Made by a program: the position numbers and the translations under genes
Shown here: positions 9,327-20,000 of the stretch, in pieces
Numbering within the stretch: the stretch's first letter is position 1
How the letters are laid out: each line of letters begins with the position of its first letter
Origin: an uncultured Bacteroidota bacterium
GTDB taxonomy: Bacteria > Bacteroidota > Bacteroidia > Flavobacteriales > Flavobacteriaceae
Direction of reading: 5' to 3'
NCBI GenBank assembly: GCA_902604715.1
Contig: CACLAD010000005.1
Span: forward strand, 1-64,000
Length of the DNA: 64,000 nt
The notes under the pieces: model-generated
What the model saw: only the letters and a program-made list of their open reading frames with translations
Told to the model about the DNA's origin: nothing
Databases searched by the model: none

Positions 9327-10934
9327 TTACATTCTAAAAACCCCAAAGGAGTCCGTACCTTTAATAGTGTTGTTGTATACAGCTGTAAGAGCCATTGATA
9401 AATATTTTCTGGTATCTCTTGGATCAATAACTCCATCATCCCAAACTTCAGATGTAGTATGCCATACACTTGCTTTTTTTTCTGCTTGTTCTGCTAAATT
9501 GTGTTTTTCTTCCAACAACAACTTCTCATCTATCTCCTTATTTAATGACTCTGCAGATTTTCTTTTTACTATTTCCATAACACCTGCTAACTGATCAGCA
9601 CCCATAACTCCTGATTTTGAATTTGGGTATGAAAAAAGAAATCTAGGGTTAAATGATCTTCCACACATAGCATAATTTCCAGCCCCGTATGAATTGCCAA
9701 CTTGCAAGCTAATATGAGGGACGGTACTACCTGCAACTGCATGAACCAGTTGTGAGCCTGCGTTAATCATCCCGTTTTGCTCATACTTTTTTCCAACCAT
9801 GAAGCCTGTTGTATTGTGGATAAATAAAAGTGGTGTATTAGATTTGTTTGCAAGCTGAATAAAATGAGTTGCTTTACGTGCAGACTGAATAAAAATGACT
9901 CCATTATTTGCTATTATTCCAATAGGGTATCCATTTATTCTAGCCCAACAACACAACATTGTTTTTCCATAATTTTCTTTAAACTCTGTAAACTCAGAGC
10001 TATCTATGAACCTCATTATTAACTCTCGAATATCAAAAGGCTTTTTTAGGTTTGAGGGAATTATCCCAAGAATTTCATCTTCATTAAATCTTGGTTGTAA
10101 AGCTTGTTTTTCGTGTTCAGATTTCTTGGATTTATTCTCATAAATTTTAGACACTAAATCTCTAGTTATCTTTAAGGCATGTTTTTCATCGTTTGCTAAA
10201 AAATCTGAAACACCAGAAATACTGCTGTGCATCCATGCTCCGCCCAATTCCTCATCGTTTGCATCTTCATTGGTAGCCATTTTTACAAGTGGAGGGCCAG
10301 CAAGAAATACCTTTGCATTATTTTTTTGCATTATCGTATAATCAGACATTCCGGGTACGTATGCTCCTCCTGCCGTTGCATTTCCAAAAACAACCGAAAT
10401 TGAAGGTACTCCTTCTTTGGATCTCTGTGACATCTCCATGAAAAATTTTCCATAATTATTAAATACCCTATCTTGATCTGGAAGGTTGGCACCACCGCTT
10501 TCAACAAGGTTAATAGTTAGTAATTTATTTTCTGAGGCAATCTGTGAAAGTCTTAAGTTTTTTAAACTTGTTGCATAATCAATAGCTCCAGCTTTTCTTG
10601 TAGAGACATTGGCATTTATCAAGCATAAAACACCAGAAACATAACCTAATACAACAACTGTTGTTCCACCAGCGCCAAACCCTCCTTCATGTTTTAAGCC
10701 AGCTAGGGACATAAGCTCAACACTAGGTTTATTTTTATCAATAAGAAGGTCTATTTTTTCTCTTGCCAATAATTTCTTTCTCTTTCTGGCTCTTTTAATT
10801 TTTTCTTTACTTCCCTCGTTTTTAGAAAGTTCATAGTAGGATTCTAACTCTAAAATAATCTTCTTCATTGAAGCATAATTTTCTATATACTTTTTATCTA
10901 ATACATCAATATTAGAGCTTATTTCTTGCATCAT
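9327..10934 (-). CDS. Acyl-CoA carboxylase carboxyltransferase subunit, methylcrotonyl-CoA type
   Basis: A 535-residue carboxyltransferase of the biotin-dependent acyl-CoA carboxylase family, the usual length for methylcrotonyl-CoA carboxylase beta. N-terminal crotonase-like half: REKIDLLIDKNKPSVELMSLA, VESGGANLPDQDRVF, NATAGGAYVPGMSDY and LGGAWMHSSISGVSD. C-terminal half: FIHNTTGFMVGKKYEQNG, QVGNSYGAGNYAMCGR and GVMGADQLAGVM. The QDRVF and HxxxSGVSD patterns favour methylcrotonyl-CoA (or geranyl-CoA) over propionyl-CoA. No biotin-carrying alpha subunit is in the window, so the partner must be elsewhere. Two ATGs in a row leave the start uncertain by one codon. Role: leucine or isoprenoid-acid catabolism. 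Confidence 0.85.
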   Translation of the reverse strand: MMQEISSNIDVLDKKYIENYASMKKIILELESYYELSKNEGSKEKIKRARKRKKLLAREKIDLLIDKNKPSVELMSLAGLKHEGGFGAGGTTVVVLGYVSGVLCLINANVSTRKAGAIDYATSLKNLRLSQIASENKLLTINLVESGGANLPDQDRVFNNYGKFFMEMSQRSKEGVPSISVVFGNATAGGAYVPGMSDYTIMQKNNAKVFLAGPPLVKMATNEDANDEELGGAWMHSSISGVSDFLANDEKHALKITRDLVSKIYENKSKKSEHEKQALQPRFNEDEILGIIPSNLKKPFDIRELIMRFIDSSEFTEFKENYGKTMLCCWARINGYPIGIIANNGVIFIQSARKATHFIQLANKSNTPLLFIHNTTGFMVGKKYEQNGMINAGSQLVHAVAGSTVPHISLQVGNSYGAGNYAMCGRSFNPRFLFSYPNSKSGVMGADQLAGVMEIVKRKSAESLNKEIDEKLLLEEKHNLAEQAEKKASVWHTTSEVWDDGVIDPRDTRKYLSMALTAVYNNTIKGTDSFGVFRM

Positions 10935-11119
10935 TAACCGGGAATAAAATCTTTAACAGTTAATTTAACAATTTTAATTTTAAGTGTAATTAATTATTTT
11001 ATCAAAAATTTAAAAAAGAGGCTTAAATTATCAAAATATTTTTTTGGCAAATTATAAATTAATAATTCGTAATAAACTAAGACAATTTTGTAATTTGTTA
11101 ATTCAAAACAAACTAAAAA

Positions 11120-12796
11120 ATGTCAAGTAGCAACAAATATCATTTTAGATTTTATGATTGGGAGGAAAAGTTTAGAGATAAGCCCTTTTTAAGACAACCT
11201 TTTGGCGATAATTGGGAGGTTTACACGTGGGGGGAAGCTGGTCTGATGGCTAGAAAATTAGCTACAGGTTTGAAAAGTTTAGGTTTAGAAAAAGGCAGTC
11301 ATATAGGGTTAATGTCAAAAAATTGTCGTGAATGGATTATAGCAGATCTAGCGATTATAATGGCGGGTTATGTATCAGTACCATTTTTTCCTAATCTTAA
11401 ATCACATGAAATTAAAAACTTGCTTGAATTTGGTGATGTCAAAGCTCTTTTTATGGGTAAGGTTGAAGACTGGCAAGAAATAAAAAAAGGTGTTTCAGAT
11501 GAAATGCCAGTCATTGCTTTTCCTCACTATGAAGGAAATTCTAAGGTTGAAACAGGATATCAATGGGATGAATTTATAAATCAATTTGAGCCTCAAAAAG
11601 AGAATTACCACCCAAATGCTGATGACACATGGACAATTATTTTTACATCAGGTACAACCGGAGATCCTAAAGGAGTTGTTCTGACATATGACATCAATCA
11701 AAACACAGATGTGATGTATACAGAAGATTATAACCCTCTTTGTGTAGATTTTGAAGGAAACAATTCATTTTTTTCATATTTACCTATGAACCATATTGCA
11801 GAAAGAATAGCAATTGAATTCACAAGTTTTAAAAATGGTGGTGTCATTTCTTTTACCGAATCAATTGATACATTCCTTAAAAATTTATCCGATGTTCAAC
11901 CGTCTGTATTTTTTGGTGTTCCAAGAATCTACACGAAGTTCCAACTTGGAATATTATCTAAATTCAATCAAAAAAAACTTGACTTATTATTATATATACC
12001 TTTTTTATCATCTCTAATAAAAAAGAAAATTCAAAAAAGTCTTGGATTGTCAAATGCTAAAGTTATTGTTTCAGGGGCTGCTGCAATGCAAGTTGCACAA
12101 AGAAACTGGTTTAGAAAAATTGGTATAAATATTACTATAGGTTACGGAATGACAGAAAATTGTGCTATAACCACTCAAATTCCCGGAACAAATTTCAATA
12201 AACCTGGATCAGTTGGAACAGTGCAACCAAATGTAGAGATTAAGATTGACAAGGGAACTGAGGAAGTACTTATGAGAGGGCCATATGTAATGGCAGGTTA
12301 TTACAATGATATTGAAACAACCAATAAAACAATTAAAAACGGATGGCTTCACACAGGGGATAAAGGAAAAATAGACGCTGATGGTCATCTTTACATAACA
12401 GGAAGAGTAAAGGATACATTTAAAACAAGTAAAGGAGAGTTTATTGATCCGGCTAAAATTGAGGCAAAATTTGGTGAAGTTGAATATTTTGGCCAAATGT
12501 GTATTGTTGGCTTAGGTATTCCACAACCGATCATGCTTGTTAATATTTCTGACTTAGGGAAAAAATTAGAAAAAGAAGAATTAATAGAAAAATTAGAAAA
12601 TAAATTAGAATCTGTTAATTCAACTATTTTCAATTATTTGAGGATTTCAACAATAGTAATCTGTAAAGACGAATGGACACCTCAAAACGAGATACTTACC
12701 CCAACAATGAAAATTAAAAGAGGTAACGTTGATAAAATGTATATGAGCAAGTTTGATGAATGGCACCATAAAAATGAAAAGGTAATTTGGGAATAA
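11120..12796 (+). CDS. AMP-forming acyl-CoA synthetase (long-chain fatty-acid type)
   Basis: A 558-residue adenylate-forming enzyme that activates a carboxylic acid with ATP and CoA. Motifs in order: P-loop IIFTSGTTGDPKGVVLT (about 174-190), YLPMNHIAER, the A5 motif ITIGYGMTEN, the A7/A8 region GWLHTGDKG with GRVKDTFKTSKGEFI, and a C-terminal lid domain. This arrangement is that of eukaryote-like FadD15/long-chain acyl-CoA synthetases rather than acetyl-CoA synthetases. It stands behind a 185-base intergenic region shared with the divergent carboxyltransferase and probably leads a three-gene unit ending in an acyl-CoA dehydrogenase, consistent with activation followed by oxidation. Confidence 0.9.
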   Translation: MSSSNKYHFRFYDWEEKFRDKPFLRQPFGDNWEVYTWGEAGLMARKLATGLKSLGLEKGSHIGLMSKNCREWIIADLAIIMAGYVSVPFFPNLKSHEIKNLLEFGDVKALFMGKVEDWQEIKKGVSDEMPVIAFPHYEGNSKVETGYQWDEFINQFEPQKENYHPNADDTWTIIFTSGTTGDPKGVVLTYDINQNTDVMYTEDYNPLCVDFEGNNSFFSYLPMNHIAERIAIEFTSFKNGGVISFTESIDTFLKNLSDVQPSVFFGVPRIYTKFQLGILSKFNQKKLDLLLYIPFLSSLIKKKIQKSLGLSNAKVIVSGAAAMQVAQRNWFRKIGINITIGYGMTENCAITTQIPGTNFNKPGSVGTVQPNVEIKIDKGTEEVLMRGPYVMAGYYNDIETTNKTIKNGWLHTGDKGKIDADGHLYITGRVKDTFKTSKGEFIDPAKIEAKFGEVEYFGQMCIVGLGIPQPIMLVNISDLGKKLEKEELIEKLENKLESVNSTIFNYLRISTIVICKDEWTPQNEILTPTMKIKRGNVDKMYMSKFDEWHHKNEKVIWE

Positions 12797-12805
12797 AAAT
12801 TTGTG

Positions 12806-13123
12806 ATGATTAAAAAAATAAATATTTCAATTTTTATCTTTTTAATTCATATTTCAGTTTATTCCAATAAATTAATTAGTGGTATAGTATTAGATTGTAA
12901 AACCAATTTACCATTACCCGGAGCAGAAATTATATTTGATAAAAATAGCTCAAATAACGAGCTTGTACTGTCAAACTTCGACGGGTATTTTGAATTAGTA
13001 ATTTCTGAAAATATTAAAGAGATTTTTATTCGTTATCCAAAATATAAGGAGCTTAAAATAGCAATTAGTGACAACAATAATTTAGGTGAAATCACTCTAC
13101 TAAAAAGGGGTTGTAAAAAATGA
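12806..13123 (+). CDS. Small exported protein with carboxypeptidase-regulatory-like domain
   Basis: A 105-residue protein starting at ATG 12806 (a GTG lies one codon before). A signal peptide (MIKKINISIFIFLIHISVYS) is followed by a single beta-sandwich of the carboxypeptidase-D regulatory-like type: LISGIVLDCKTNLPLPGAEI, then SNFDGYFELVISE, the same fold that begins SusC proteins. Here it stands alone, without a receptor barrel. The stop codon overlaps the acyl-CoA dehydrogenase start by 4 bases (ATGA), so translation is probably coupled, although a functional link between an exported sandwich domain and a cytosolic dehydrogenase is not obvious. Confidence 0.65.
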   Translation: MIKKINISIFIFLIHISVYSNKLISGIVLDCKTNLPLPGAEIIFDKNSSNNELVLSNFDGYFELVISENIKEIFIRYPKYKELKIAISDNNNLGEITLLKRGCKK

Positions 13124-14292
13124 CTATTATGAATTATTTTACTAAAGAACATGAGATGTTTAGAGAAAGCCTAAGGGATTTCCTAAACAAAGAAGTAAAG
13201 AATAATATCGATAAATGGGAATCCGACCAAAAAATTCCAAAGGACATTTGGAAAAAAATGGGTAATCAAGGTTTCTTGGGATTAACTTACCCCGAAAAGT
13301 ATGGGGGCTTCGATCTTGACTTCTTTTTTGAAGTAATCTTATTTGAAGAAATGTCAAAAATGAACTCCGGAGGTTTTGTTATTACACAACAAGTAGTACA
13401 GTCCATGTCCTCTCCTTATATTTTAAAATATGGAAGTGAATTCTTAAAAGAAAAGTATCTGCCTGGAATTATTTCTGGAGATCTAATTGGATGTATTGGA
13501 ATTACCGAGTCCGATGCAGGATCAGATGTAAAAAATATTAAAACAAGGGCTGAGAATAAAGGAGATCATTACATTTTAAATGGTTCAAAAACATACATAA
13601 CTAACGGAGTTTACGGGGACTTTGTTGTAACTGTTTGTAAGACCAACCCAAGTGCGGGTACCAAAGGAATAAGTCTCATAGTGGTTGACCTCACGACTGA
13701 TGGTATTAATAGGACTAAAATCGATAAACTTGGATGGCACGCTTCTGACACTGCTGAAATTAGCTTTGATAATGTTAAAGTTCCTAAGGAGAATTTAATC
13801 GGAGAAGAAGGAAAGGGTTTTTACTACTTAATGAATGGCCTTCAGCTTGAGAGACTAATTTTTGTCCCAAGCTGTATCGGAGCAATGGAGTTAGCAATTT
13901 CTGAATCTATTAAGTATATGAAGGAAAGGAAATCATTTGGTCAAACCATCGATAAATTTCAAGTATTGAGGCATAAAATAGCAACTTTATCTTCTAAAAT
14001 TGAATCGTTAAAAGTATTTGGATACTATTGTTGTGATTTATACAATAAAAAGATTTATGATGTTAAACTATGTTCGATGGCAAAATTATTAGTGACAGAA
14101 TTACATGAAAAAGTTGCAACAGAATGTCTTCAGTTTTTTGGTGGAAATGGATTCAGTGAAGAATATCCACTAGCTAGAATGTATAGGGATTGTAGGGTTG
14201 GCACAATTGGCGCTGGGACCTCTGAGATAATGAGAGAAATTATTGCAAAGGTTATTTTAGATGAGACAAAATATGAGGAAACAAAGTCTTAA
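13120..14292 (+). CDS. Acyl-CoA dehydrogenase, catalytic Glu at the isovaleryl/long-chain position
   Basis: A 390-residue flavoprotein of full family length that introduces the alpha-beta double bond into acyl-CoA. Visible motifs: [20 protein letters not shown] (FAD/substrate loop), GSKTYITNG, and [13 protein letters not shown]. In short/medium-chain enzymes the catalytic Glu sits in the YEGT motif near the C-terminus; here that site reads [10 protein letters not shown], with Ala instead. A Glu occurs in [10 protein letters not shown], the helix-G position used by isovaleryl-CoA and long-chain dehydrogenases. Given the carboxyltransferase nearby, an isovaleryl-CoA role is possible, but the adjacent synthetase also fits long-chain acids. 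The start could be ATG 13120 or 13129. Confidence 0.9.
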   Translation: MTIMNYFTKEHEMFRESLRDFLNKEVKNNIDKWESDQKIPKDIWKKMGNQGFLGLTYPEKYGGFDLDFFFEVILFEEMSKMNSGGFVITQQVVQSMSSPYILKYGSEFLKEKYLPGIISGDLIGCIGITESDAGSDVKNIKTRAENKGDHYILNGSKTYITNGVYGDFVVTVCKTNPSAGTKGISLIVVDLTTDGINRTKIDKLGWHASDTAEISFDNVKVPKENLIGEEGKGFYYLMNGLQLERLIFVPSCIGAMELAISESIKYMKERKSFGQTIDKFQVLRHKIATLSSKIESLKVFGYYCCDLYNKKIYDVKLCSMAKLLVTELHEKVATECLQFFGGNGFSEEYPLARMYRDCRVGTIGAGTSEIMREIIAKVILDETKYEETKS

Positions 14293-15980
14293 TTGTTTTT
14301 ATTCAACTTATCAATTTGTTTTTGAATCTCTGAATCTTCAATTCTACTAAATAGTAACTCAGGCTCGTTAATTTTAAGGTTTTCAGAAATCAAAAAATCA
14401 TTATTTTTTAAATTATCCCAAGACCATTTCATTTCGTGATTGCTTGATTGTAATATACTTTTTATTTTTTTTGAAGTAAAAGGTAAAAATGGTTCTGAAA
14501 CAATGGCTAAAATAGATGAAATATGTAATGACAGAAATATTATTGTCTTAACCCTTTCAGGATCATCATTAATTATTTTCCAGGGCTCCTCGTCAGCTAA
14601 ATATTTGTTACCGATTCTGGCAATATTCATAAATTCTGAACAAGCATCTCTAAATTTAAAATTGTTTAAATGTGACTCAACGTTAATTATTGATTGATTG
14701 ACTAATTTTAATGCTAATTTATCTGAATCAAATAATTTATTTTTAGTTGGAATTATGGACTGATAATATTTTTTTGTCAATACAACCACACGGTTTATAA
14801 AGTTTCCTAAAATTGAAACTAACTCTCCATTATTTCTATTTTGAAAATCTTTCCAAGTAAAGTCATTATCTTTATTTTCAGGTGCATTTATTGTCAAAAC
14901 ATATCTCAAAACGTCCTGTTTGTCAGGAAAATCTTTTAGATATTCGGGTAGCCATACAGCCCAATTTTTTGAGGTTGAAATTTTAGAGCCTTCTAAATTC
15001 AAAAACTCATTTGCTGGTACATTTTTTGGAATAACGAAATCACCATGTGCTTTTAACATAGATGGAAATATTATGCAATGAAATACTATATTATCTTTTC
15101 CAATAAAATGAATTAACTGTGTTTTATTGTCTTTCCAATATTTTTTCCAATCCTTTTTATTTTCAATTGCCCATTCTTTTGTTGACGAAATATAACCAAT
15201 TGGCGCATCGAACCATACATACAATACTTTTCCATCTGCTCCTTTTACGGGAACTGGGACACCCCAATCCAAATCTCTAGTGACTGCTCGCGGTTTTAAG
15301 CCATCATCAAGCCATGATTTACATTGACCATATACATTTGATTTCCAATAATCTTTGTTATCTTTTAAAATCCACTGCTTTAAAAATCCTTCATAATCAC
15401 CAAGTTTTAAAAACCAATGTTTTGTTGATTTTAAAGAGGGTTTATTTCCTGAAATTGAAGATCTAGGGTTAATTAAATCTCTTGGGTTATGGCTAGTTCC
15501 ACAGTTTTCACATTGATCCCCATAAGATTCTTCAAAGCCACATTTTGGACATGTGCCAATAATAAATCTGTCAGGTAAAAATTGCCCTTCGTCTTCATCA
15601 TAAAATTGCTCTGATGTAATCTCTTCAAAAGAACCATTTTCAAACAATTTTAAAAAAAAATCAGATGCTGTTTGGTGGTGTATTTTTGATGAAGTTCTTG
15701 AGTAATTATCAAATGAAATTCCAAATTCAAAAAAAGATTGCTTTATATTTTGGTGATACCTATCTACAATTTCCTGCGGTGATTTATTTTCTTTTTTGGC
15801 CTTGATAGTTATAGGAACACCATGCTCATCACTACCACAAATATAAATAACATCATTTCCTGTAATTCTTAAAAATCTTGCATAAATATCTGCAGGAATA
15901 TAAACACCAGCCAAATGACCAATATGGATTGGACCATTGGTGTAAGGAAGTGCCGCAGTAATGGTATAGGTTTTACTCAA
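14289..15980 (-). CDS. metG: Methionyl-tRNA synthetase, short form
   Basis: Charges tRNA-Met with methionine. The 563-residue protein carries the class I signatures: [14 protein letters not shown] at the N-terminus (HIGH), a zinc-binding insert with [18 protein letters not shown], the Rossmann-fold segment [17 protein letters not shown], and the KMSKS-like loop SKISTSKNW. The alpha-helical anticodon-binding domain follows and then the protein ends in [10 protein letters not shown]. Many Bacteroidota MetG proteins run on into a C-terminal EMAP-II-like tRNA-binding domain; here the stop shares TTAA with the convergent dehydrogenase gene, so no such domain can follow. Assignment is otherwise certain. 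Confidence 0.97.
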   Translation of the reverse strand: MSKTYTITAALPYTNGPIHIGHLAGVYIPADIYARFLRITGNDVIYICGSDEHGVPITIKAKKENKSPQEIVDRYHQNIKQSFFEFGISFDNYSRTSSKIHHQTASDFFLKLFENGSFEEITSEQFYDEDEGQFLPDRFIIGTCPKCGFEESYGDQCENCGTSHNPRDLINPRSSISGNKPSLKSTKHWFLKLGDYEGFLKQWILKDNKDYWKSNVYGQCKSWLDDGLKPRAVTRDLDWGVPVPVKGADGKVLYVWFDAPIGYISSTKEWAIENKKDWKKYWKDNKTQLIHFIGKDNIVFHCIIFPSMLKAHGDFVIPKNVPANEFLNLEGSKISTSKNWAVWLPEYLKDFPDKQDVLRYVLTINAPENKDNDFTWKDFQNRNNGELVSILGNFINRVVVLTKKYYQSIIPTKNKLFDSDKLALKLVNQSIINVESHLNNFKFRDACSEFMNIARIGNKYLADEEPWKIINDDPERVKTIIFLSLHISSILAIVSEPFLPFTSKKIKSILQSSNHEMKWSWDNLKNNDFLISENLKINEPELLFSRIEDSEIQKQIDKLNKNN

Positions 15981-16068
15981 TAATATTTTTTATATTAGTA
16001 AAAGTAATCATTTATGATTATAAATATGAAGTTAAATATAACTTCTTATTAATTTTAAAAGTGGTATT

Positions 16069-17070
16069 ATGAAGTTAAAATTCTGTCTAATTTTCTTAAT
16101 ACTATCTTTAAGTTTTACCTTTAAATTATCATCACAATCGAGCATAAATAATAAATTGATAAAACCTGAATATTTAACGAAAGGAGACACAGTAGCTATT
16201 GTAGCACCCTCAGGAGTGTTAAAGAATTATGACAATTATATTAACAAGGCGAAAGAGTTATTAAAAAACTGGGGATTAAATGTAATTGTGACTAAGAATG
16301 TTTTTAATGATGCAGGGCACTTTTCCGGGACTGATCAGGAAAGAACTCTAGATTTTCAAATGGCACTTGATGACGAATCTGTTAAAGCAATTTGGTGTGC
16401 AAGAGGGGGTTATGGAGCTATGAGAGTTATTGATAATTTAAACTTTGAAAAATTTAGGAAAAATCCGAAATGGATAGTTGGATACTCTGATATTACGGCT
16501 ATTCATAGTGATTTACATATTGAGAATATTGAATCAATTCATGCAATTATGTGTAAAAGCTTAAACGAATTGGACATTTATAATGATGAATCTGTATCAT
16601 TGCTAAAAAAAACTCTATTTGGAGAAAAACTATCCTATCAGATAAAAGGAAACTCATACAATATTGAAGGAGATACAAAAGGACAATTAGTGGGTGGCAA
16701 CCTAACACTACTTCATTGCCTTCTTGGATCAGAATCATCAATAAATACTGATGGAAAAATTTTATTTATTGAAGACTTGGGAGAATATTTATATCATATT
16801 GACAGAATGCTTTATTCGCTAAAAAGAGCTGGGTATTTTGATAATTTAAGAGGTATAATTGTTGGAGATTTTACAGATTTGAGAAAAAATACAACTCCGT
16901 TTGGGAGAAACTTAAATGAATTGATTTTAGAAATTATAGTTGATTATAATATTCCAATTGCATTTGATTTTCCTGCTGGTCATGGTGAGGAAAATTTTCC
17001 GATGATTTTTGGTAGAGAAATAGAGTTTAGTGTTAAAAAGGAAGGTAGCAGTATTATTTTTTCCCATTAA
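16069..17070 (+). CDS. S66-family LD-carboxypeptidase (murein tetrapeptide carboxypeptidase)
   Basis: A 333-residue serine peptidase of the LdcA family, which removes the terminal D-Ala from muropeptide tetrapeptides for wall recycling. Signature positions: GDTVAIVAPSG near residue 40, the nucleophile in VGYSDITAIH (Ser140), a Glu in FIEDLGEYLYHIDRML, and the His in FPAGHGEENFP. Unlike cytosolic E. coli LdcA, it begins with a signal peptide (MKLKFCLIFLILSLSFTFKL), which suggests a periplasmic location. Its stop codon shares the palindrome TTAA with the convergent mfd gene. Confidence 0.9.
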   Translation: MKLKFCLIFLILSLSFTFKLSSQSSINNKLIKPEYLTKGDTVAIVAPSGVLKNYDNYINKAKELLKNWGLNVIVTKNVFNDAGHFSGTDQERTLDFQMALDDESVKAIWCARGGYGAMRVIDNLNFEKFRKNPKWIVGYSDITAIHSDLHIENIESIHAIMCKSLNELDIYNDESVSLLKKTLFGEKLSYQIKGNSYNIEGDTKGQLVGGNLTLLHCLLGSESSINTDGKILFIEDLGEYLYHIDRMLYSLKRAGYFDNLRGIIVGDFTDLRKNTTPFGRNLNELILEIIVDYNIPIAFDFPAGHGEENFPMIFGREIEFSVKKEGSSIIFSH

Positions 17071-20000
17071 GTATTAATATCTTCTAATACTTTGATTGCC
17101 TTTGACACTGAATCAATATTTTTAATTTTGACTATAAATCTATCACCATCCGCTAAATTTTTTTGAGAAAAAGAAATTGAATTTGGATTTAAGTCAGAAT
17201 AGTCAAATAATTTATCAAGCTTTTTCTTTTGTTCATATGAATCGAAATTAATCATGTAGGAAATTAGGATGTTTTTTTTTAATACAATTTTATCAAATCC
17301 TAATGCTTCAGCAAGCCATCTTAACTCTAGACTATTAAGTAATTCAACAACTACATTTGGTAAATTTCCAAACCTGTCGGTTAGCTCTAATTTGAATGAG
17401 TTTAATTCATCTAATTCACAAATCTTATTTAATTGAGTATAAAGTTTAAGTCTCTCAGTACTTGAATTAATATAGTTGTTTGGAAACATCAATTCAAGAT
17501 CTGTTTCAAAAACCAAATTTACTTTTTTGGAAAATTTATTTTTTTCTAAATCAAAATTTTTAAAACTATCTTCTTTTAATTCGTTGATTGCCTCATCAAG
17601 GATTTTTTGATATGTTTCAAAACCCATTTCATTGATAAATCCACTTTGCTCACCGCCTAATAAATCCCCGGCACCACGTATTTCCAAGTCCTTCATTGCG
17701 ATATTAAAACCACTACCTAGTTCGGAGTAATAATCAAGTGCAGTAATTCTTTTTTTTGCTTCTTCTGTCATATTGGAAAATTCTGGAGTTATTAAATAGC
17801 AAAAGGCCTTTTTATTACTTCTTCCAACTCGTCCTCTCATTTGATGTAAATCACTTAATCCAAAATTATTTGCATTATTTATAAAAATTGTATTCGCATT
17901 TGGAACATCTAGACCACTTTCAATAATAGTGGTACTAACAAGTACATCAAATTCTCGGGTTATGAATTTTATCATTAATGATTCTAATGTTTTTCCGTTT
18001 AACTTTCCATGCGCTACTGCTATACGAGCTTCAGGTATTAAGTTTTGAAGAAGACTTGATATCTCATCGATATTTTGAATTTTATTATTCACAAAAAAAA
18101 CTTGTCCGCCTCTTTCTATCTCATATCTAATTGATTGAGAAATAATATTTGCATCAAATCTTATTACAGATGTCTCAATTGGATATCTATTTGGAGGTGG
18201 AGTTGTAATTAAAGATAAATCTCTAGCAGCCATTAGGCTAAATTGAAGCGTTCTTGGAATAGGTGTAGCTGAGAGGGTTAATACATCAACATTTTTTCGA
18301 ATTGATTTTAGCTTGTCTTTAACAGCAACACCAAACTTTTGTTCTTCATCAATAATCAATAAACCTAAATCTTTGTACTTAATCTTGTCATTAACAAGTT
18401 GATGTGTACCAATAATAATATCAATCTTACCCTCATTTAGCTTTTCAATTATTATTGATTTTTCTTTATTAGTTTTGAATCTGTTAAGGTAATCAACTGA
18501 AACCGGTAGCTCTTCGAGCCTAGAAGAAAAAGTCTTAAAATGCTGGAAGGCTAAAATAGTTGTTGGAACTAATACTGCTACTTGTTTGTTGTTGTCAACA
18601 GCTTTAAATGCAGCTCTAATTGCTAATTCGGTTTTTCCAAATCCTACATCTCCACAAACTAACCTGTCCATTGGTTGTTCACTTTCCATGTCATTCTTAA
18701 TTTCTTGTGTTACCTTGAGTTGATCTTCTGTATCTTCATAAATAAATGAGGCCTCAAGCTCATTTTGTAAATAGCTGTCTTTATCGTACTTAAATCCTTT
18801 TTTTTGTTTCCTTTCTGCGTAAACCTTGATTAAATCATAAGCTATTTTTTTTACGTTTTTTTTGGTTTTTTGTTTTAACAAAGCCCATGCTTTACTTCCT
18901 AATTTATATAATCTCGGAACCTTTCCATCTTTACCATTATATTTTGAAATCTTGTGAATGGCGTGAACACTTAGAAATAAAACATCCCTTTCACCATAAA
19001 TAATTTTTATTGACTCTTGCATTTTTCCGTCAACTTCAATCTGTTGCAGGCCGCCAAATTTACCAATACCATGATCAATATGTGTAACATAGTCTCCTTT
19101 ACTAAGGTTGTTTAATTGTTTTAAAGCAATAGATAGTTTATTATTAAATCTTTTTCTAAACTTAAACTTATGATATCTTTCAAAAATCTGATGATCAGTA
19201 TAAAAAATAATTTTATTATCTAAATCAATAAATCCAGCAGATAACGGTAGAACAACAGGCTCAATAATACCATCATTATCTAAATCTTCAAAGATTTGTC
19301 TCAATCTATTTTTTTGTTGATTATTTGTACAACACAGATTTACTCTATAACCTTCTTTTTTCTTTTTAGTAATATCTGAAAAGAGAAGATTGAAACTTTT
19401 ATTGAATGAAGGTTGTGGCTGAATATTTATTTTGAAATCAACTTTTGAGCTAATCGAATTGAATTCAATTATTTTAAAATTTTGAATTTTTTGATTTACT
19501 AAATCTAAATTGACATATAAATTTTCTGGACTTACAAATTCATGTCTATTTGAACAATTCTCATAATTTACTTTTGCTTTATCTACTATATTTTCAAGTT
19601 GTGAAGTAAATAATTTTAAGCTTTGAAAAAATATAGTTGTGTCATTAAAAAGAATTTCAAAAATATTTTGAATATTCTTTGATTCATTTGAGACCTGAAT
19701 GTTAGAAATTATTTTGACCGATGTGTGATTCTGATCTGATCTTTGAGATTCAATATCAAATGAGCGAATTCTTGTGATTTCATCTCCAAAAAATTCGATT
19801 CTAAATGGTGTTTGACTTGAATATGGAAAAATATCTAATATACCTCCCCTGACAGCAAACTCTCCGGGTTCAACTACAAAATCTTCCCTTCTAAATTCCA
19901 ACTCAAATAATTGTTCATTTAGTTTATCAAAAGAAATATTTTGATTCAATTTTAGATTAATCGAATTTTTTTTAATCTCCGTCTTATTTATCTGATTGAC

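Noticed and set aside
9317-9469. Extended enoyl-CoA hydratase frame overlapping the carboxyltransferase by 143 bases
   Set aside because: The extra residues show no crotonase similarity and lie inside the other gene; ATG 9316 gives the normal domain start and length.
12806-13123. Truncated SusC pseudogene, because of the isolated carboxypeptidase-regulatory-like domain
   Set aside because: It has its own signal peptide, start and stop, and is translationally coupled to the next gene; no barrel remnants follow.
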